Assembly (NCBI GenBank): GCA_009844885.1 | Contig: VYAQ01000001.1 | Location: 1 to 45,711, forward strand | Source of the DNA: Gemmatimonadota bacterium | GTDB taxonomy: Bacteria > Gemmatimonadota > Gemmatimonadetes > Longimicrobiales > Gaopeijiaceae | Direction: 5' to 3' | DNA: 45,711 bases | Shown: piece after piece, positions 35,262 through 44,285 of the stretch | Position numbering within the stretch: position 1 is the stretch's first letter | How the letters are laid out: each line of letters opens with the position of its first letter | The notes under the pieces: model-generated | Databases searched by the model: none | Told to the model about the DNA's origin: nothing | Seen by the model: only the letters and a program-made list of their open reading frames with translations | Translations under genes and position numbers: made by a program

Positions 35262-37940
35262 CTAGAGGTCGTACCGTACCCGTACCAGGGCCAGCCGTCC
35301 CAGTTCCGGAGCTCCGACGAATTCCCGGTGCAGGTTGTTCAGCGCGTTGTACACCGTCAGCTCCAGCCGCGCGCTCGGCTGGAAGGGCAGTTGATAGCCG
35401 GCCGTCACGTCCAGCACGTGGTAGGCCTCCACCGGGCCGGCGAAGACGCCGGATCTCATGTCGAAGCCATCGGAGAACCGCCAGCGGCCATCGAAGAGGA
35501 ACCCCGCCGCACGATCCGTGAATGCGAAGCCCATCGAGCCCTTGTGGCTCGGGGCGTTCAGCGCGAGGTCGTCGCTGCCGGGACACGCGCCGTCCTCGTC
35601 GAAATCGAAGCACTCCTTGCTCTGAAACGAGTAGCCGGCCGTCAGGCTCAACCGGTCGGAAGCGATGATCCGGGCCGACAGGTCGGTGCCCCAGTAGCTG
35701 GCGGACCCGAAGTTGCGAGAGGCGAGAACCACATCCGGGGCGTCGAGCTGGTCCGGGGCCACGACTCCGACCGGAACGGAAGCGAGGCCCTCGGCCAGCG
35801 CGGCAATCTGGTCCGCCGTGACGACCCCTGCCTGAACCAGGGGACCCAGACGGCTCGCGAGAAAGAGGCCGGTCGAGGCCGGATCGAGGAAGACGTTCGG
35901 AGACTCCACCTTCAGCGCACCGACGAAGTTCTCGACGTCTGCGAAGTACACGTCGGCCGCCAGGCGAACACGGTCGCCGAGCAGCCCCTTGTATCCCGCT
36001 TCGATGCTGTTGAACACGGTGGGCACCAGCCCGGGAAGGTCCGACGGTCCGGTATCGAGCGGGAAGACGTCGCCGCCTTCGGGTCCGAGCGCATCCGTGT
36101 TGAGACGCCGAAAGACGGTGGCCAGCGCCGGGTCGGTGGCGAGGTTCCCGGGACCCATCAGGAACTGTTGCATCGCCGCCGGGGCGAACTGCATGACCAG
36201 CGCGTCCCAGAACAGCGCCGCGTTCGCCGGAAGCTGGCCGGCCATGAAAGGCGAGCGCATGCAGTAGTCCATGAGTCCGCCGGGGCACCGATCCGCGAAG
36301 GTCAGCCCTCCCGCCGGCACCCCGAGGGCGCGCAACGTATAGCCGATGTCCGGAGCCAGCGGCAGGAACCCCGTCGGGATGTCCAGGAAGAGGGCGGACG
36401 TGCCGGGCGTAGCGAAGGCGCGGTTGTAGGTCAGCCGCAGGTTCTGGCCCTCGGCAGGGCGGAAGACCAGCGCGGCGCGGGGCGAGACGTTCAGGTCGGC
36501 CAACCGGTTATGGTCGTCGATCCGGAACGCGGTCACGAGGTCAACGCGGTTCCCCAGCCGCGTCTCCGAGTGCAGATATGCCCCGGCTTCGACCACGATG
36601 TCGTCGTCCTCGTTGCGGCCGTAGATCGTGCCCTGGGAGCGGGGCTCGGTACGCTGCCAGTCGAATCCGTAGGTGAGGCTCTGCCGGTCGCCGAGGTCCA
36701 GGCCATGCTGCAGCTGGGCCGCCATGGTGCGCGAACGGTCGACGATCGGCTCCCCGCTGCGAAGCAGGTAGCTGTTGTCGCCCGAGTGCGTCTGATTCAG
36801 GAAGAACTGCCCGAACAGGCGCCCCTTCAGCAACCGGGCCTGCCCGTAGCGGTACTGCCAGTCGTGCGTCTGGGCCGAGCCGACGGAGGTGAGGTTGATG
36901 CTGCTGAGGGAGTTGTTCAGCCCCCCCGAGACAATGAACTCGCCATCGTCGGAAAAACGGAAATCCGTCCGGATGTCGGCGAAAAACCTTTCGTTCAGCG
37001 GATCGCGGACGCCTATGCGCGGGTGCCCGGGGATCTGCTGGCGCGCCGCGACCTCCCACGGGTCCTCGTATTCCCAGTCGACGCCGCGGAGGTATTGACC
37101 CGAGACCTTCAGTCCGAAGCGATCCGAAACCCGATGGGCGCTGCGCAACAGGAACTGGAACAGCGAGCGTTCTCCGCCGGCCATCGACGCCGTCGTGCCC
37201 GGCTTGTCGATCGGGGAGGAGGTAATGATGTGCATCACGCCCTCCGCCGCGTTGGGACCATAGAGCGCCGCGCCCGGTCCCCGCGCCAGCTCGATGCGCT
37301 CGACGTCCATGTCCGTGGTGGGGATCATGTTGATGGCGTTGATCCTGAGCGCCGGAATGCGGGCGTAGCGGTTGTCGACGATGCTCAGCAGGCGTCCCGA
37401 GGAGACATTGTTGAATCCCCGCACCACCACGTAGCTCTGCGTGAGTCCTGTTGCCGCGAGATCGACACCGGGCAACGTCTTGATGTGGTCCGCCGGGGTG
37501 CGCGCGATCATCCGCGCGATCTGCTCCCCGGTCAGCGTGGAGACCGAGGCCGGGGCGTCGAGCTCCTTTTCCTCGCGGCGCGACACGGTTACCACCAGCT
37601 GGTTGAGCGCCAGCGCCTGGGAGCGCAGCTGGATATCGACCGAGACCGATCCGCCCGCCGCGACGCCTACGCCGTCGGTGCGGGAGGTTTCGTAGCCGAT
37701 ACGGGTCACGACGATGGAGTGGGTGCCCGCCGGGACTGCTATGCTGAAGGTCCCGGACTCGCTGGTCCCGACCGCTCCTGCTTCCAGCCCGAGCACCTGA
37801 ACCGCCGCATCCGCCACCGGATCACCGGTCTCGAGGTCCGTGATCCGGCCCGTGATCGTGCCCTCCTGGGCCGCGGCGGGCGCGGAGACCACATGGAGCA
37901 GCACGGCAAGCGCCGCGCACACAGAGACCCGGCCAATCAT
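35262..37940 (-). CDS. TonB-dependent outer-membrane receptor (no STN domain)
   Basis: 892 aa with signal peptide MIGRVSVCAALAVLLHVVSAPAAAQ. A carboxypeptidase-like regulatory domain follows (GTITGRITDLETGDPVADAAVQV onward), then the plug: PASVSTLTGEQIARMIARTPADHIKTLPGVDL, YVVVRGFNNVSSGRLLSIVDNRYARIP and MDVERIELARGPGAALYGPNAAEGVMHIIT. The barrel is long and ends in VRVRYDL. Without an STN domain it should not signal through FecR. Its partner lipoprotein is directly downstream; the divergent neighbour is an NHL-repeat lipoprotein. Ligand not evident. Confidence 0.92.
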   Translation of the reverse strand: MIGRVSVCAALAVLLHVVSAPAAAQEGTITGRITDLETGDPVADAAVQVLGLEAGAVGTSESGTFSIAVPAGTHSIVVTRIGYETSRTDGVGVAAGGSVSVDIQLRSQALALNQLVVTVSRREEKELDAPASVSTLTGEQIARMIARTPADHIKTLPGVDLAATGLTQSYVVVRGFNNVSSGRLLSIVDNRYARIPALRINAINMIPTTDMDVERIELARGPGAALYGPNAAEGVMHIITSSPIDKPGTTASMAGGERSLFQFLLRSAHRVSDRFGLKVSGQYLRGVDWEYEDPWEVAARQQIPGHPRIGVRDPLNERFFADIRTDFRFSDDGEFIVSGGLNNSLSSINLTSVGSAQTHDWQYRYGQARLLKGRLFGQFFLNQTHSGDNSYLLRSGEPIVDRSRTMAAQLQHGLDLGDRQSLTYGFDWQRTEPRSQGTIYGRNEDDDIVVEAGAYLHSETRLGNRVDLVTAFRIDDHNRLADLNVSPRAALVFRPAEGQNLRLTYNRAFATPGTSALFLDIPTGFLPLAPDIGYTLRALGVPAGGLTFADRCPGGLMDYCMRSPFMAGQLPANAALFWDALVMQFAPAAMQQFLMGPGNLATDPALATVFRRLNTDALGPEGGDVFPLDTGPSDLPGLVPTVFNSIEAGYKGLLGDRVRLAADVYFADVENFVGALKVESPNVFLDPASTGLFLASRLGPLVQAGVVTADQIAALAEGLASVPVGVVAPDQLDAPDVVLASRNFGSASYWGTDLSARIIASDRLSLTAGYSFQSKECFDFDEDGACPGSDDLALNAPSHKGSMGFAFTDRAAGFLFDGRWRFSDGFDMRSGVFAGPVEAYHVLDVTAGYQLPFQPSARLELTVYNALNNLHREFVGAPELGRLALVRVRYDL

Positions 37941-38111
37941 GCCCGCAAGTTACCCTGGGAACGGTGCGCCAGCCAGCCAGACCGCGCTTTCGTCTTGACT
38001 AGCGGGCCTCTGCCGACGCAGCATGCCAGTTCAGGGGGTTCCGGAACCCGACGCCCGGATCCCCAGGGCCGGGTGCCCACAGCGGCCAGCTTCAAACCGA
38101 GGGGATTAGCC

Positions 38112-39266
38112 ATGAACAAGCCCGGAACAGCCACTGACAGCCGCACAGTCTCGCCGACGTGGGCGCTCGTCGCGCTCTTCGGCCTGCTGGCGATGGCCGG
38201 CTGCGCGTACGAGAGCGCCGACGAGCAGGACTCGGTGCCGGCCGATCCGACTGCGGTCCCTGATCCGGCGGCCGGGGACCTGCCCAACCCGGCCTCCGAG
38301 GTCATGAACGACTGGGTAGACCTGCCCGACGAACGCGAATGGGGCTCGACGGCCGGGGTCGACATCGACCCGATCGACGGTCATATCTGGGCCTACGACC
38401 GCTGCGGCGGGGTGGGACTGGCCGGCGGCTGCGCGGAGACCCTGGTCGATCCGATCTTCAAGTTTCACCGTGAGACGGGCGAGATTCTCGCCAGCTTCGG
38501 TGCGGGACTCTTCGTCCTGCCGCACGGGATCCACGTGGACGCGGACGGCAACGTCTGGGTCACCGACTCCATGGGTACGGTGGACAAGGGCCACCAGGTC
38601 ATCAAGTTCAGTCCCGAGGGCGAGGTGCTGTTGACCCTTGGGCAGCCGGGGAGGGTTGGCGTTGAACCCGGCCTGTTCAACCAGCCCTGCGACGTGATCA
38701 CGGCGCCGAACGGGGACATCTTCGTCTCGGACGGGCACAGCGGGCAGAACGCCAACCCGCCCGAGGGCTCGACCGGGCGCATCATCAAGTTCTCGCCGGA
38801 GGGCGAGTACATCATGGAGTGGGGCCAGATCGGCGACGGTCCGGGCGAGTTCCGTACCCCGCACGGCATGGCGTTCGACTCGCAGGGCCGACTCTTCGTC
38901 GCGGACCGCGGCAACCACCGTATCCAGATCTTCGACCAGGACGGCAACTACCTGGATTCGTACTACGAGTTCAGCCGCATCAGCGGGCTGTTCATCGACG
39001 CGGACGACAACCTGTACGCCATCGACTCCGAGTCCAACCCCAACAACCACGAGGGCTGGATGACCGGGATCCGGATCGGCCACGCGTCGGAGGACCGGGT
39101 GACCGCGTTCATCCCGCCGCACGACATCTCCGAGGAGCGTCCGCACGGCTTCGCCGGTGAGGGCGTCGCAGCCGACTGGGAAGGCAACGTGTACGCCGCG
39201 GAGGGGCCGATTTCGCTGGCCGCCGCCGGGGGCGGGCTGACGAAGTACGTGCGCACGGGGAACTGA
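38112..39266 (+). CDS. NHL-repeat beta-propeller lipoprotein
   Basis: 384 aa from ATG 38112 (AGGGGA upstream). Lipoprotein signal ending LLAMAGC (C31). Six or so NHL-type blades are visible: FVLPHGIHVDADGNVWVTDS, HQVIKFSPEGEVLLTLGQPG, FNQPCDVITAPNGDIFVSDGHSGQN, RIIKFSPEGEYIMEWGQIGDGPGEFRTPHGMAFDSQGRLFVADRGNHRIQIF and a final KYVRTGN. The layout resembles peptidyl-alpha-hydroxyglycine lyase-like propellers, but I would not assign that activity. An open frame runs upstream to 35172, but it is antisense to the receptor. Confidence 0.87.
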   Translation: MNKPGTATDSRTVSPTWALVALFGLLAMAGCAYESADEQDSVPADPTAVPDPAAGDLPNPASEVMNDWVDLPDEREWGSTAGVDIDPIDGHIWAYDRCGGVGLAGGCAETLVDPIFKFHRETGEILASFGAGLFVLPHGIHVDADGNVWVTDSMGTVDKGHQVIKFSPEGEVLLTLGQPGRVGVEPGLFNQPCDVITAPNGDIFVSDGHSGQNANPPEGSTGRIIKFSPEGEYIMEWGQIGDGPGEFRTPHGMAFDSQGRLFVADRGNHRIQIFDQDGNYLDSYYEFSRISGLFIDADDNLYAIDSESNPNNHEGWMTGIRIGHASEDRVTAFIPPHDISEERPHGFAGEGVAADWEGNVYAAEGPISLAAAGGGLTKYVRTGN

Positions 39267-39279
39267 GCACGGCGCACAG

Positions 39280-39315
39280 GGCCCGTGGCGAAGCGGAGTC
39301 GCGACGCCACGGGCC
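39280..39315. terminator. Hairpin between convergent NHL lipoprotein and metY
   Basis: GGCCCGTGGCG (39280-39290) and CGCCACGGGCC (39305-39315) form a perfect 11-bp stem with a 14-base loop, centred between two convergent genes. No T-tract on either side. It could terminate both transcripts. Confidence 0.5.
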
Positions 39316-39352
39316 GCAGCAGGACGGTGCACGGCTCAGGCTGGCAGGCCGG

Positions 39353-40624
39353 CTAGGCCGCCGCCAGCGCCTGGTCGAGGTCCTCGACGATGTCGTCGAT
39401 GTGCTCGATCCCAACCGACAGCCGGATGGTCTCCGGACGCACGCCCACGCTCAACTGCTCCTCTTCGGTCAGCTGCCGGTGCGTGGTGGAAGCCGGGTGG
39501 CAGGCCAGCGACTTTGCGTCGCCGATGTTGACCAGCCGCTTGAACAACTGCAGCGCGTCGTAGAAGCGGACGCCGGCATCGAAGCCGCCCTTCACGCCGA
39601 AGGTGAGGATCCCCGACGCCCGTCCGCCCAGGTACCGCACGGCCAGGTCATGGTACGGATCGCCGGGAAGGCCCGCGTACTGGACCCATTCGACCTTCGG
39701 GTGGTCCTGCAGGTGCGTCGCCACGGCCAGCGCGTTCTCGCAGTGCCGCTCCATGCGCAGGTTGAGCGTCTCGATGCCCTGCATGATCTGGAAGGCGTTA
39801 AACGGGGAGATCGCCGACCCCGTGTTGCGCAGCGGGACCGTGCGCGCCCGACCGATGTACGCCGCCGGTCCGAGCGCCTCTGTGTAGACGACGCCGTGAT
39901 AGCTGGGCTCCGGAGTGGTGAACATCGGGTAGCGCCCGTTGGTCTCGGCCCACGGGAAGTTGCCCGAATCGACGATGGCGCCGCCCAGTGAACTGCCGTG
40001 TCCTCCCATGTACTTGGTCAGGGAGTGGACGATGATGTCGAAGCCGTGCTCGACCGGCTTGAGGAGCGCGGGCGTGGCGACCGTGTTGTCGACGATGGTC
40101 GCGATGCCGTGGGCCCGCGCCATGTCCGCCACGGCGGCCAGATCCACGATGTTGCCCGCCGGGTTGCCGATGCTCTCGCAGAAGATTGCCTGGGTGCGGT
40201 CGTCGATGAGCCGGGCGAGGTCGTCGGGGGAATCGCCCTCGGCGAAACGCACGTCGATGCCCTGCTGGGGCAGCATGTGCGCGAAGAGGGTGTAGGTGCC
40301 GCCGTAGAGCTGGGGCACCGAGACGATGTTGTCACCGGCCCTGGCCAGGTTGAGGATCGAGTAGTTCACCGCGGCGCTGCCGGAGGACAGGGCCAGCGCC
40401 GCGACGCCCTTCTCCAGGCGCGCGACCCGCTCCTCGAGAACGGCCTGCGTGGGGTTCATGATGCGGGTGTAGATGTTGCCGGGGACGGCAAGGTTGAAGA
40501 GGTCGGCGCCGTGCTGGGCGTCGTCGAACTCATAGGCGACCGTCTGGTAGACGGGCACCGCGACGGCGTGCGTCGTAGGTTCCGAGTCGTAGCCAAGATG
40601 GATGGCAATGGTTTCGTCATGCAT
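39353..40624 (-). CDS. metY: O-acetylhomoserine sulfhydrylase (Cys/Met metabolism PLP enzyme)
   Basis: PLP-dependent gamma-replacement enzyme that makes homocysteine from O-acetylhomoserine and sulfide. 423 aa from ATG 40624. Diagnostic stretches: IHLGYDSEPTTHAVAVPVYQTVAYEFDD, YTRIMNPTQAVLEERVARLEKG, ALSSGSAAVNYSILNLARAGDNIVS and the PLP lysine in IIVHSLTKYMGGHGSSLGGAIVD. The C-terminal NIGDAKSLACHPASTTHRQL and SVGVRPETIRLSVGIEHIDDI follow. Length and insertions fit MetY rather than cystathionine synthase. It shares a 94-base intergenic region with the divergent Sir2 gene; I see no SAM riboswitch there. Confidence 0.93.
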   Translation of the reverse strand: MHDETIAIHLGYDSEPTTHAVAVPVYQTVAYEFDDAQHGADLFNLAVPGNIYTRIMNPTQAVLEERVARLEKGVAALALSSGSAAVNYSILNLARAGDNIVSVPQLYGGTYTLFAHMLPQQGIDVRFAEGDSPDDLARLIDDRTQAIFCESIGNPAGNIVDLAAVADMARAHGIATIVDNTVATPALLKPVEHGFDIIVHSLTKYMGGHGSSLGGAIVDSGNFPWAETNGRYPMFTTPEPSYHGVVYTEALGPAAYIGRARTVPLRNTGSAISPFNAFQIMQGIETLNLRMERHCENALAVATHLQDHPKVEWVQYAGLPGDPYHDLAVRYLGGRASGILTFGVKGGFDAGVRFYDALQLFKRLVNIGDAKSLACHPASTTHRQLTEEEQLSVGVRPETIRLSVGIEHIDDIVEDLDQALAAA

Positions 40625-40718
40625 GTGCTTGTGTTCCCATGGTGGTGGGTAGGGGTTGGGTCCGAATGGACCCGGGGAGATACGGCCGAACCGCAATTGG
40701 ATTACGGAAGCGAGAAAT

Positions 40719-41501
40719 ATGGCAGGAGACGCCAGCGGGGGAAGCCCCGCGGATGACGGACCGATACGCGAGGCCCGGGAGCTGGTGGCCGATTCCGACC
40801 GCGTGGTCGCGTTGACGGGTGCGGGCATCTCCGCCGAGTCCGGCGTGCCGACGTTTCGCGGCCATCGCGGGCTGTGGCGCAACTACCGGCCCGAGGAACT
40901 CGCGACGATCGACGCCTTCGAGCGCGATCCCGAAACGGTCTGGGAGTGGTACGCCTGGCGCCGGAGCTTTCTGGGGACATGCGTACCCAACGACGGCCAC
41001 CGCGCGCTGGCGCGGTTCTTCCTGCGCCGGGGCGCCCAGGGCCTGGTGACGCAGAACGTCGACGGGCTCCATACGCGGGCTGCCCACGAAGAGGCAGGCA
41101 ACGGGCCGCCGGACGCCGCCCTGCCCGTGGAGATTCACGGCGCGATCGCGCGCGACCGGTGCAACCATTGCGGCGCCCGCGCCGAGGCCGAGCCGCTGGG
41201 CGACTCCCTTCCGCGCTGCGCCGACTGCGGCGGTCTGCGCCGCCCCGATGTGGTGCTCTTCGGAGAGATGCTCGATCCGGACGTGCTCGGGCGCGCCCAG
41301 TCCATGGCTGAACGGGCGGATCTGTGCCTCGTGATCGGGACCAGCGCGGTCGTCTATCCCGCCGCCGCCATCCCGTTGGCTACGCTGCGCGCCGGCGGAC
41401 GCATCATCGAAGTCAACACCGAGGAGACGGGGCTGACGGGCGCGGCCGCGGTGGCGCTGAAGGGAAAGGCGGGGGAGGTGCTGCCCGAGCTGCTGAGGTA
41501 G
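40719..41501 (+). CDS. cobB: Sir2-family NAD-dependent protein deacylase
   Basis: 260 aa from ATG 40719 (GGAAG eight bases upstream). Sirtuin motifs: NAD-binding VVALTGAGISAESGVPTFRG, TQNVDGLHTRAA, the catalytic histidine in VEIHGAIARDRC, a zinc ribbon of four cysteines (CNHC and CADC), RRPDVVLFGEML and IGTSAVVYPAAAIP, ending IIEVNTEETGLT. The reaction consumes NAD and releases nicotinamide, which PncA encoded 8 kb away would recycle (inference). Divergent from metY. Confidence 0.95.
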   Translation: MAGDASGGSPADDGPIREARELVADSDRVVALTGAGISAESGVPTFRGHRGLWRNYRPEELATIDAFERDPETVWEWYAWRRSFLGTCVPNDGHRALARFFLRRGAQGLVTQNVDGLHTRAAHEEAGNGPPDAALPVEIHGAIARDRCNHCGARAEAEPLGDSLPRCADCGGLRRPDVVLFGEMLDPDVLGRAQSMAERADLCLVIGTSAVVYPAAAIPLATLRAGGRIIEVNTEETGLTGAAAVALKGKAGEVLPELLR

Positions 41502-41585
41502 TGGAGTTGCCGATCAGCGCGGCAGCACCCCGCGCCAGTTAACCCGTACAGCTCAAAACCGCTACCCGCGGCGGTACGTGACGAA

Positions 41586-42815
41586 TCAGCCGCCGTCCCG
41601 GTTGTCCGGTGCGTGCAACCGGTACATCACTACCCGCTCCGTGCCCAGGTCATCCAGACCGAGCGCGAGCATGTAGTCGGAGCCGAATTCGTATGGTGTG
41701 AGGTCGCGTCCCGGCGCAAGATGACAGACGAAGCCGCCCTCCGGACCGAACGCCATCCACTCCGCCTCCTCGCGCGGTTTCGCGAAGCGCTTCACCCACA
41801 GGCGGCCGTCACGGCCAAGCATGAGGTCGGAAGCGGTGGGGAAGAGCTCGGCGACGGACCGCGAGTCGCCGACGGAGGCTTCGTCCGCCGCGCTCCAACC
41901 AGGGCTGTCCCGGCCCCCGCGCCCCGCCACGTAGTCCTCGCGGAAGGCCTGGACGTGCCGATCGGTCACACGCCTGTCCGGGTCCAGCCAGCGAATGATC
42001 CGGCGCAGTCGGAACTCCGCATCGAGAATGCGAACCTCGGGATTCCGGGCGCTGGCCATGGCGATGGTGTTTTCGCGAGCCGCGACCACTGAGTTTGCCT
42101 GGAAAACAGGCATGAGGAAGAACCCGGGGAGGTCGCTCACCGGCTCGAAACGCGACCCCGGAAGCGAGGCCACGGTGTCGGTCAGGGCCCCGTCCGGGCC
42201 GTGGGCCAGCACCAGCAGAGCTGTCTCCTCGCCCCCCGGCGGGGCCGTGGCCTGCGTGACGTTGACCGAGGTTCCATTCGCCAGCACACCGCCACGCACG
42301 AACGCGTGGAGTTGATAGGGATCCGGCTGCACCGCGCGGCTGAATTCGCCGAGCCGAGAGAAGACGTTGAAGCGCCAGGGCATGTAATCGCTGGCCCACA
42401 GAGTATCGCCAGGCGTCACCCAGAGGAGCCACGGTCCGCGGAATTCGCCGGGGCCCTCGCCAGCCCCTCCCATTGAACGGAGGTGCTCGCCGGTCCCGCT
42501 GAACACGCGGACTTCCCTGCTGCCACCGTCTACAACCGCCACGGATCCGTCCGAGAGCCGGGCGGCGTCTCGAATCTGGTGGAAGAGGTAGGGGTCCTCG
42601 CCCTCAATCGCACCGATGGCCAGGATCGGTTGGTCGCCGAGGATGCATCCTGCGCCGACGCTCAGCGGGTCGCTGGTGACGATCTCGACGCCCGCGCTGT
42701 CTGCGACGAAGGTCGTGTCCGCCCGACGCAACGTCTCCTCACCACACGCGGCGGCGCCGAGGACCACGCCCGGGATCGCGACCACAATCCGTCGGATTCG
42801 TCTCCGGTGCACCAT
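41586..42815 (-). CDS. 6-bladed beta-propeller-type lipoprotein
   Basis: 409 aa from ATG 42815, which has AGGAG seven bases upstream. Lipoprotein signal IVVAIPGVVLGAAAC (C24). Blade-like repeats: IRDAARLSDGSVAVVDGGSREVRVFSGTGEHLRSMGGAGEGPGEFRGPWLLWVTPGDTLWASD, RFNVFSRLGEFSRAV and DLMLGRDGRLWVKRFAKPREEAEWMAF. It belongs to the same broad propeller group as the paralogues near pncAB but is more distant. Function unknown; possibly a surface sensor. It lies downstream of the AAA/DUF4143 gene on the same strand, with a 90-base gap. Confidence 0.8.
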   Translation of the reverse strand: MVHRRRIRRIVVAIPGVVLGAAACGEETLRRADTTFVADSAGVEIVTSDPLSVGAGCILGDQPILAIGAIEGEDPYLFHQIRDAARLSDGSVAVVDGGSREVRVFSGTGEHLRSMGGAGEGPGEFRGPWLLWVTPGDTLWASDYMPWRFNVFSRLGEFSRAVQPDPYQLHAFVRGGVLANGTSVNVTQATAPPGGEETALLVLAHGPDGALTDTVASLPGSRFEPVSDLPGFFLMPVFQANSVVAARENTIAMASARNPEVRILDAEFRLRRIIRWLDPDRRVTDRHVQAFREDYVAGRGGRDSPGWSAADEASVGDSRSVAELFPTASDLMLGRDGRLWVKRFAKPREEAEWMAFGPEGGFVCHLAPGRDLTPYEFGSDYMLALGLDDLGTERVVMYRLHAPDNRDGG

Positions 42816-42905
42816 GTGGACTCCTGCGTTTCTTTCCCTATCGACAACCTCCTCGGACGGAACCGTTGCGTGTCTTGCCGCCGCGCCCTTGATCACCCGC
42901 TCATC

Positions 42906-44150
42906 TCAGCTCCACAGCGCACCGACCGGCACCGCGAAGAGCCGGTCGCCGAACGACGTGGTGTGGTCTCCGTCGTAGAGCAGAACGCCCATGCGGAATC
43001 GATCGCCAGCGATTCGACGCAGGCGCCGGAGGCCGGTGAAGTCCTGGGGACGTAGCGAGGCCGCCGCCTTGACCTCGACCCCGTAGCAGTCGCCCGCCGC
43101 GTCCTCGAGCACCAGGTCGACCTCGACCTTGTCCTTGTCGCGGTAGTGATGGAACGTGAGGGGGTCATCCATCCACAATGCCTGCTTTCTGAGCTCATTG
43201 TAGACGAACGATTCGAGAAGCGACCCCAGTTCCACCGGGTTGCGAAGCAGCCTGCGGCGGGTGATCCCTCGGAGGGCGCAGATCATTCCGGTGTCGACGG
43301 CGTGCATCTTCGGCGTCTTCACTAACCGCCTGTACTCGCTGGCGTGCCATGCGGGCAGCCGCTCGACCAGAAAGAGCTGCTCCAGCAACGCAAGGTACTT
43401 GCCGGCTGTGATCCGGTTGAGCCCGAGCCTGCCACCCAGTGCCGCAAGATTGACCAGCTGACCGGAGAGGACCGCGGTCAAACGCAGGAGCCGGGACATC
43501 GCCTCCACGTTTCCGATCCGGCGCAGGTCGCTCAAGTCGCGCTGAATCAGGGTGTTCAGATATTGGCGATGCCACGCGCGTCCCCGCTTTTCACTCCCCC
43601 TCAGCAGCGGCTCCGGAAAGCACCCTGTCACGATGCGCCGCACCAGATGGTCCCTGACCCGCAGATCCTCCGCGGTCGGGACTTCACCGAGAAGCAGCGC
43701 TTCCAGAAACGCCGGCCTGTGGCCGATGATCTCACACTCGGAAAGAGTAGCGAGGCGGACGGCTTCCATTCTGCCCACGAGCGCATCGGAGACGCTCGGG
43801 AGCAGCAGCGCATTCGCGGAACCGGTAAGCAGAAAGCGACCTGGAGTTCGATTCTCATCAACGGCTTGCTTGATCGCGATGAGGGTATCCGGCACCCGCT
43901 GCACCTCATCGAGGGCGACCCGCTTCGGAGGGAGATTGCGGATGAAGCCCACCGGGTCCGCCCGCGCCAATTCGGCCTGGGCGAGGTCGTCGAAAGTGAT
44001 GTACTGCCAGGCAGGGTCGATGAGGTCCTTGACCAGGGTCGTCTTGCCGACCTGACGCGCCCCCATGACGAAGACCACGGGAGTGTCGGCCAGCGCCTCT
44101 TCGACGAGACGGGCGGTGTAGCGCGGGTACCGGACGATGACTGGCCTCAA
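42906..44150 (-). CDS. AAA ATPase with DUF4143 domain
   Basis: 414 aa. An N-terminal AAA_14 domain has Walker A GARQVGKTT (30-38), Walker B RVALDEVQ (D81-E82) and the sensor FLLTGSANALLL. The middle contains a winged-helix-like NLAALGGRLGLNRITAGKYLALLEQLFLVERL. The C-terminal DUF4143 region has DPLTFHHYRDKDKVEVDLVLED and YGVEVKA, resembling a PD-(D/E)XK nuclease core. Such proteins are widespread, often laterally transferred, and of unknown function. The start is TTG 44150; no ATG or GTG fits. Repeats upstream (44226-44285) may be its operator. Confidence 0.88.
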   Translation of the reverse strand: MRPVIVRYPRYTARLVEEALADTPVVFVMGARQVGKTTLVKDLIDPAWQYITFDDLAQAELARADPVGFIRNLPPKRVALDEVQRVPDTLIAIKQAVDENRTPGRFLLTGSANALLLPSVSDALVGRMEAVRLATLSECEIIGHRPAFLEALLLGEVPTAEDLRVRDHLVRRIVTGCFPEPLLRGSEKRGRAWHRQYLNTLIQRDLSDLRRIGNVEAMSRLLRLTAVLSGQLVNLAALGGRLGLNRITAGKYLALLEQLFLVERLPAWHASEYRRLVKTPKMHAVDTGMICALRGITRRRLLRNPVELGSLLESFVYNELRKQALWMDDPLTFHHYRDKDKVEVDLVLEDAAGDCYGVEVKAAASLRPQDFTGLRRLRRIAGDRFRMGVLLYDGDHTTSFGDRLFAVPVGALWS

Positions 44151-44225
44151 CTTCCGTGTTCGGGGCCGGGTGGGACGTGGAGAAAGCCGCCGGTTCAGCA
44201 GAGCGGCCGATTGTCAATCGTAGCA

Positions 44226-44285
44226 GCGTCCAATCGATATTACAAGAGCGTCCAATCGATATTTTCGAAGCGTCTGATCGCTATG
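44226..44285 (-). promoter_or_regulatory. Three direct repeats, 22-bp period, upstream of AAA/DUF4143 gene
   Basis: GCGTCCAATCGATATT occurs exactly at 44226-44241 and 44248-44263, and as the variant GCGTCTGATCGCTATG at 44270-44285, which overlaps the end of the M19-like gene. The spacing is exactly 22 bases each time, about two helical turns. Each perfect copy contains the palindrome ATCGAT. The patch is AT-rich. It lies 76 bases upstream of the ATPase start and is a plausible operator or repeat-bound control site. Confidence 0.6.

Noticed and set aside
35251-36288. Extension of the small lipoprotein frame into the receptor gene
   Set aside because: The lipoprotein signal begins at 35250; the upstream part is a shadow of the receptor.
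35172-38111. A plus-strand open frame of almost 1000 codons in front of the NHL lipoprotein
   Set aside because: It is antisense to the TonB receptor. The lipoprotein signal and ribosome site at 38112 mark the real start.
40625-40718. Possible SAM-responsive riboswitch before metY
   Set aside because: The 94-base divergent region is too short for a typical SAM-I element plus promoter and shows no matching helices by eye.
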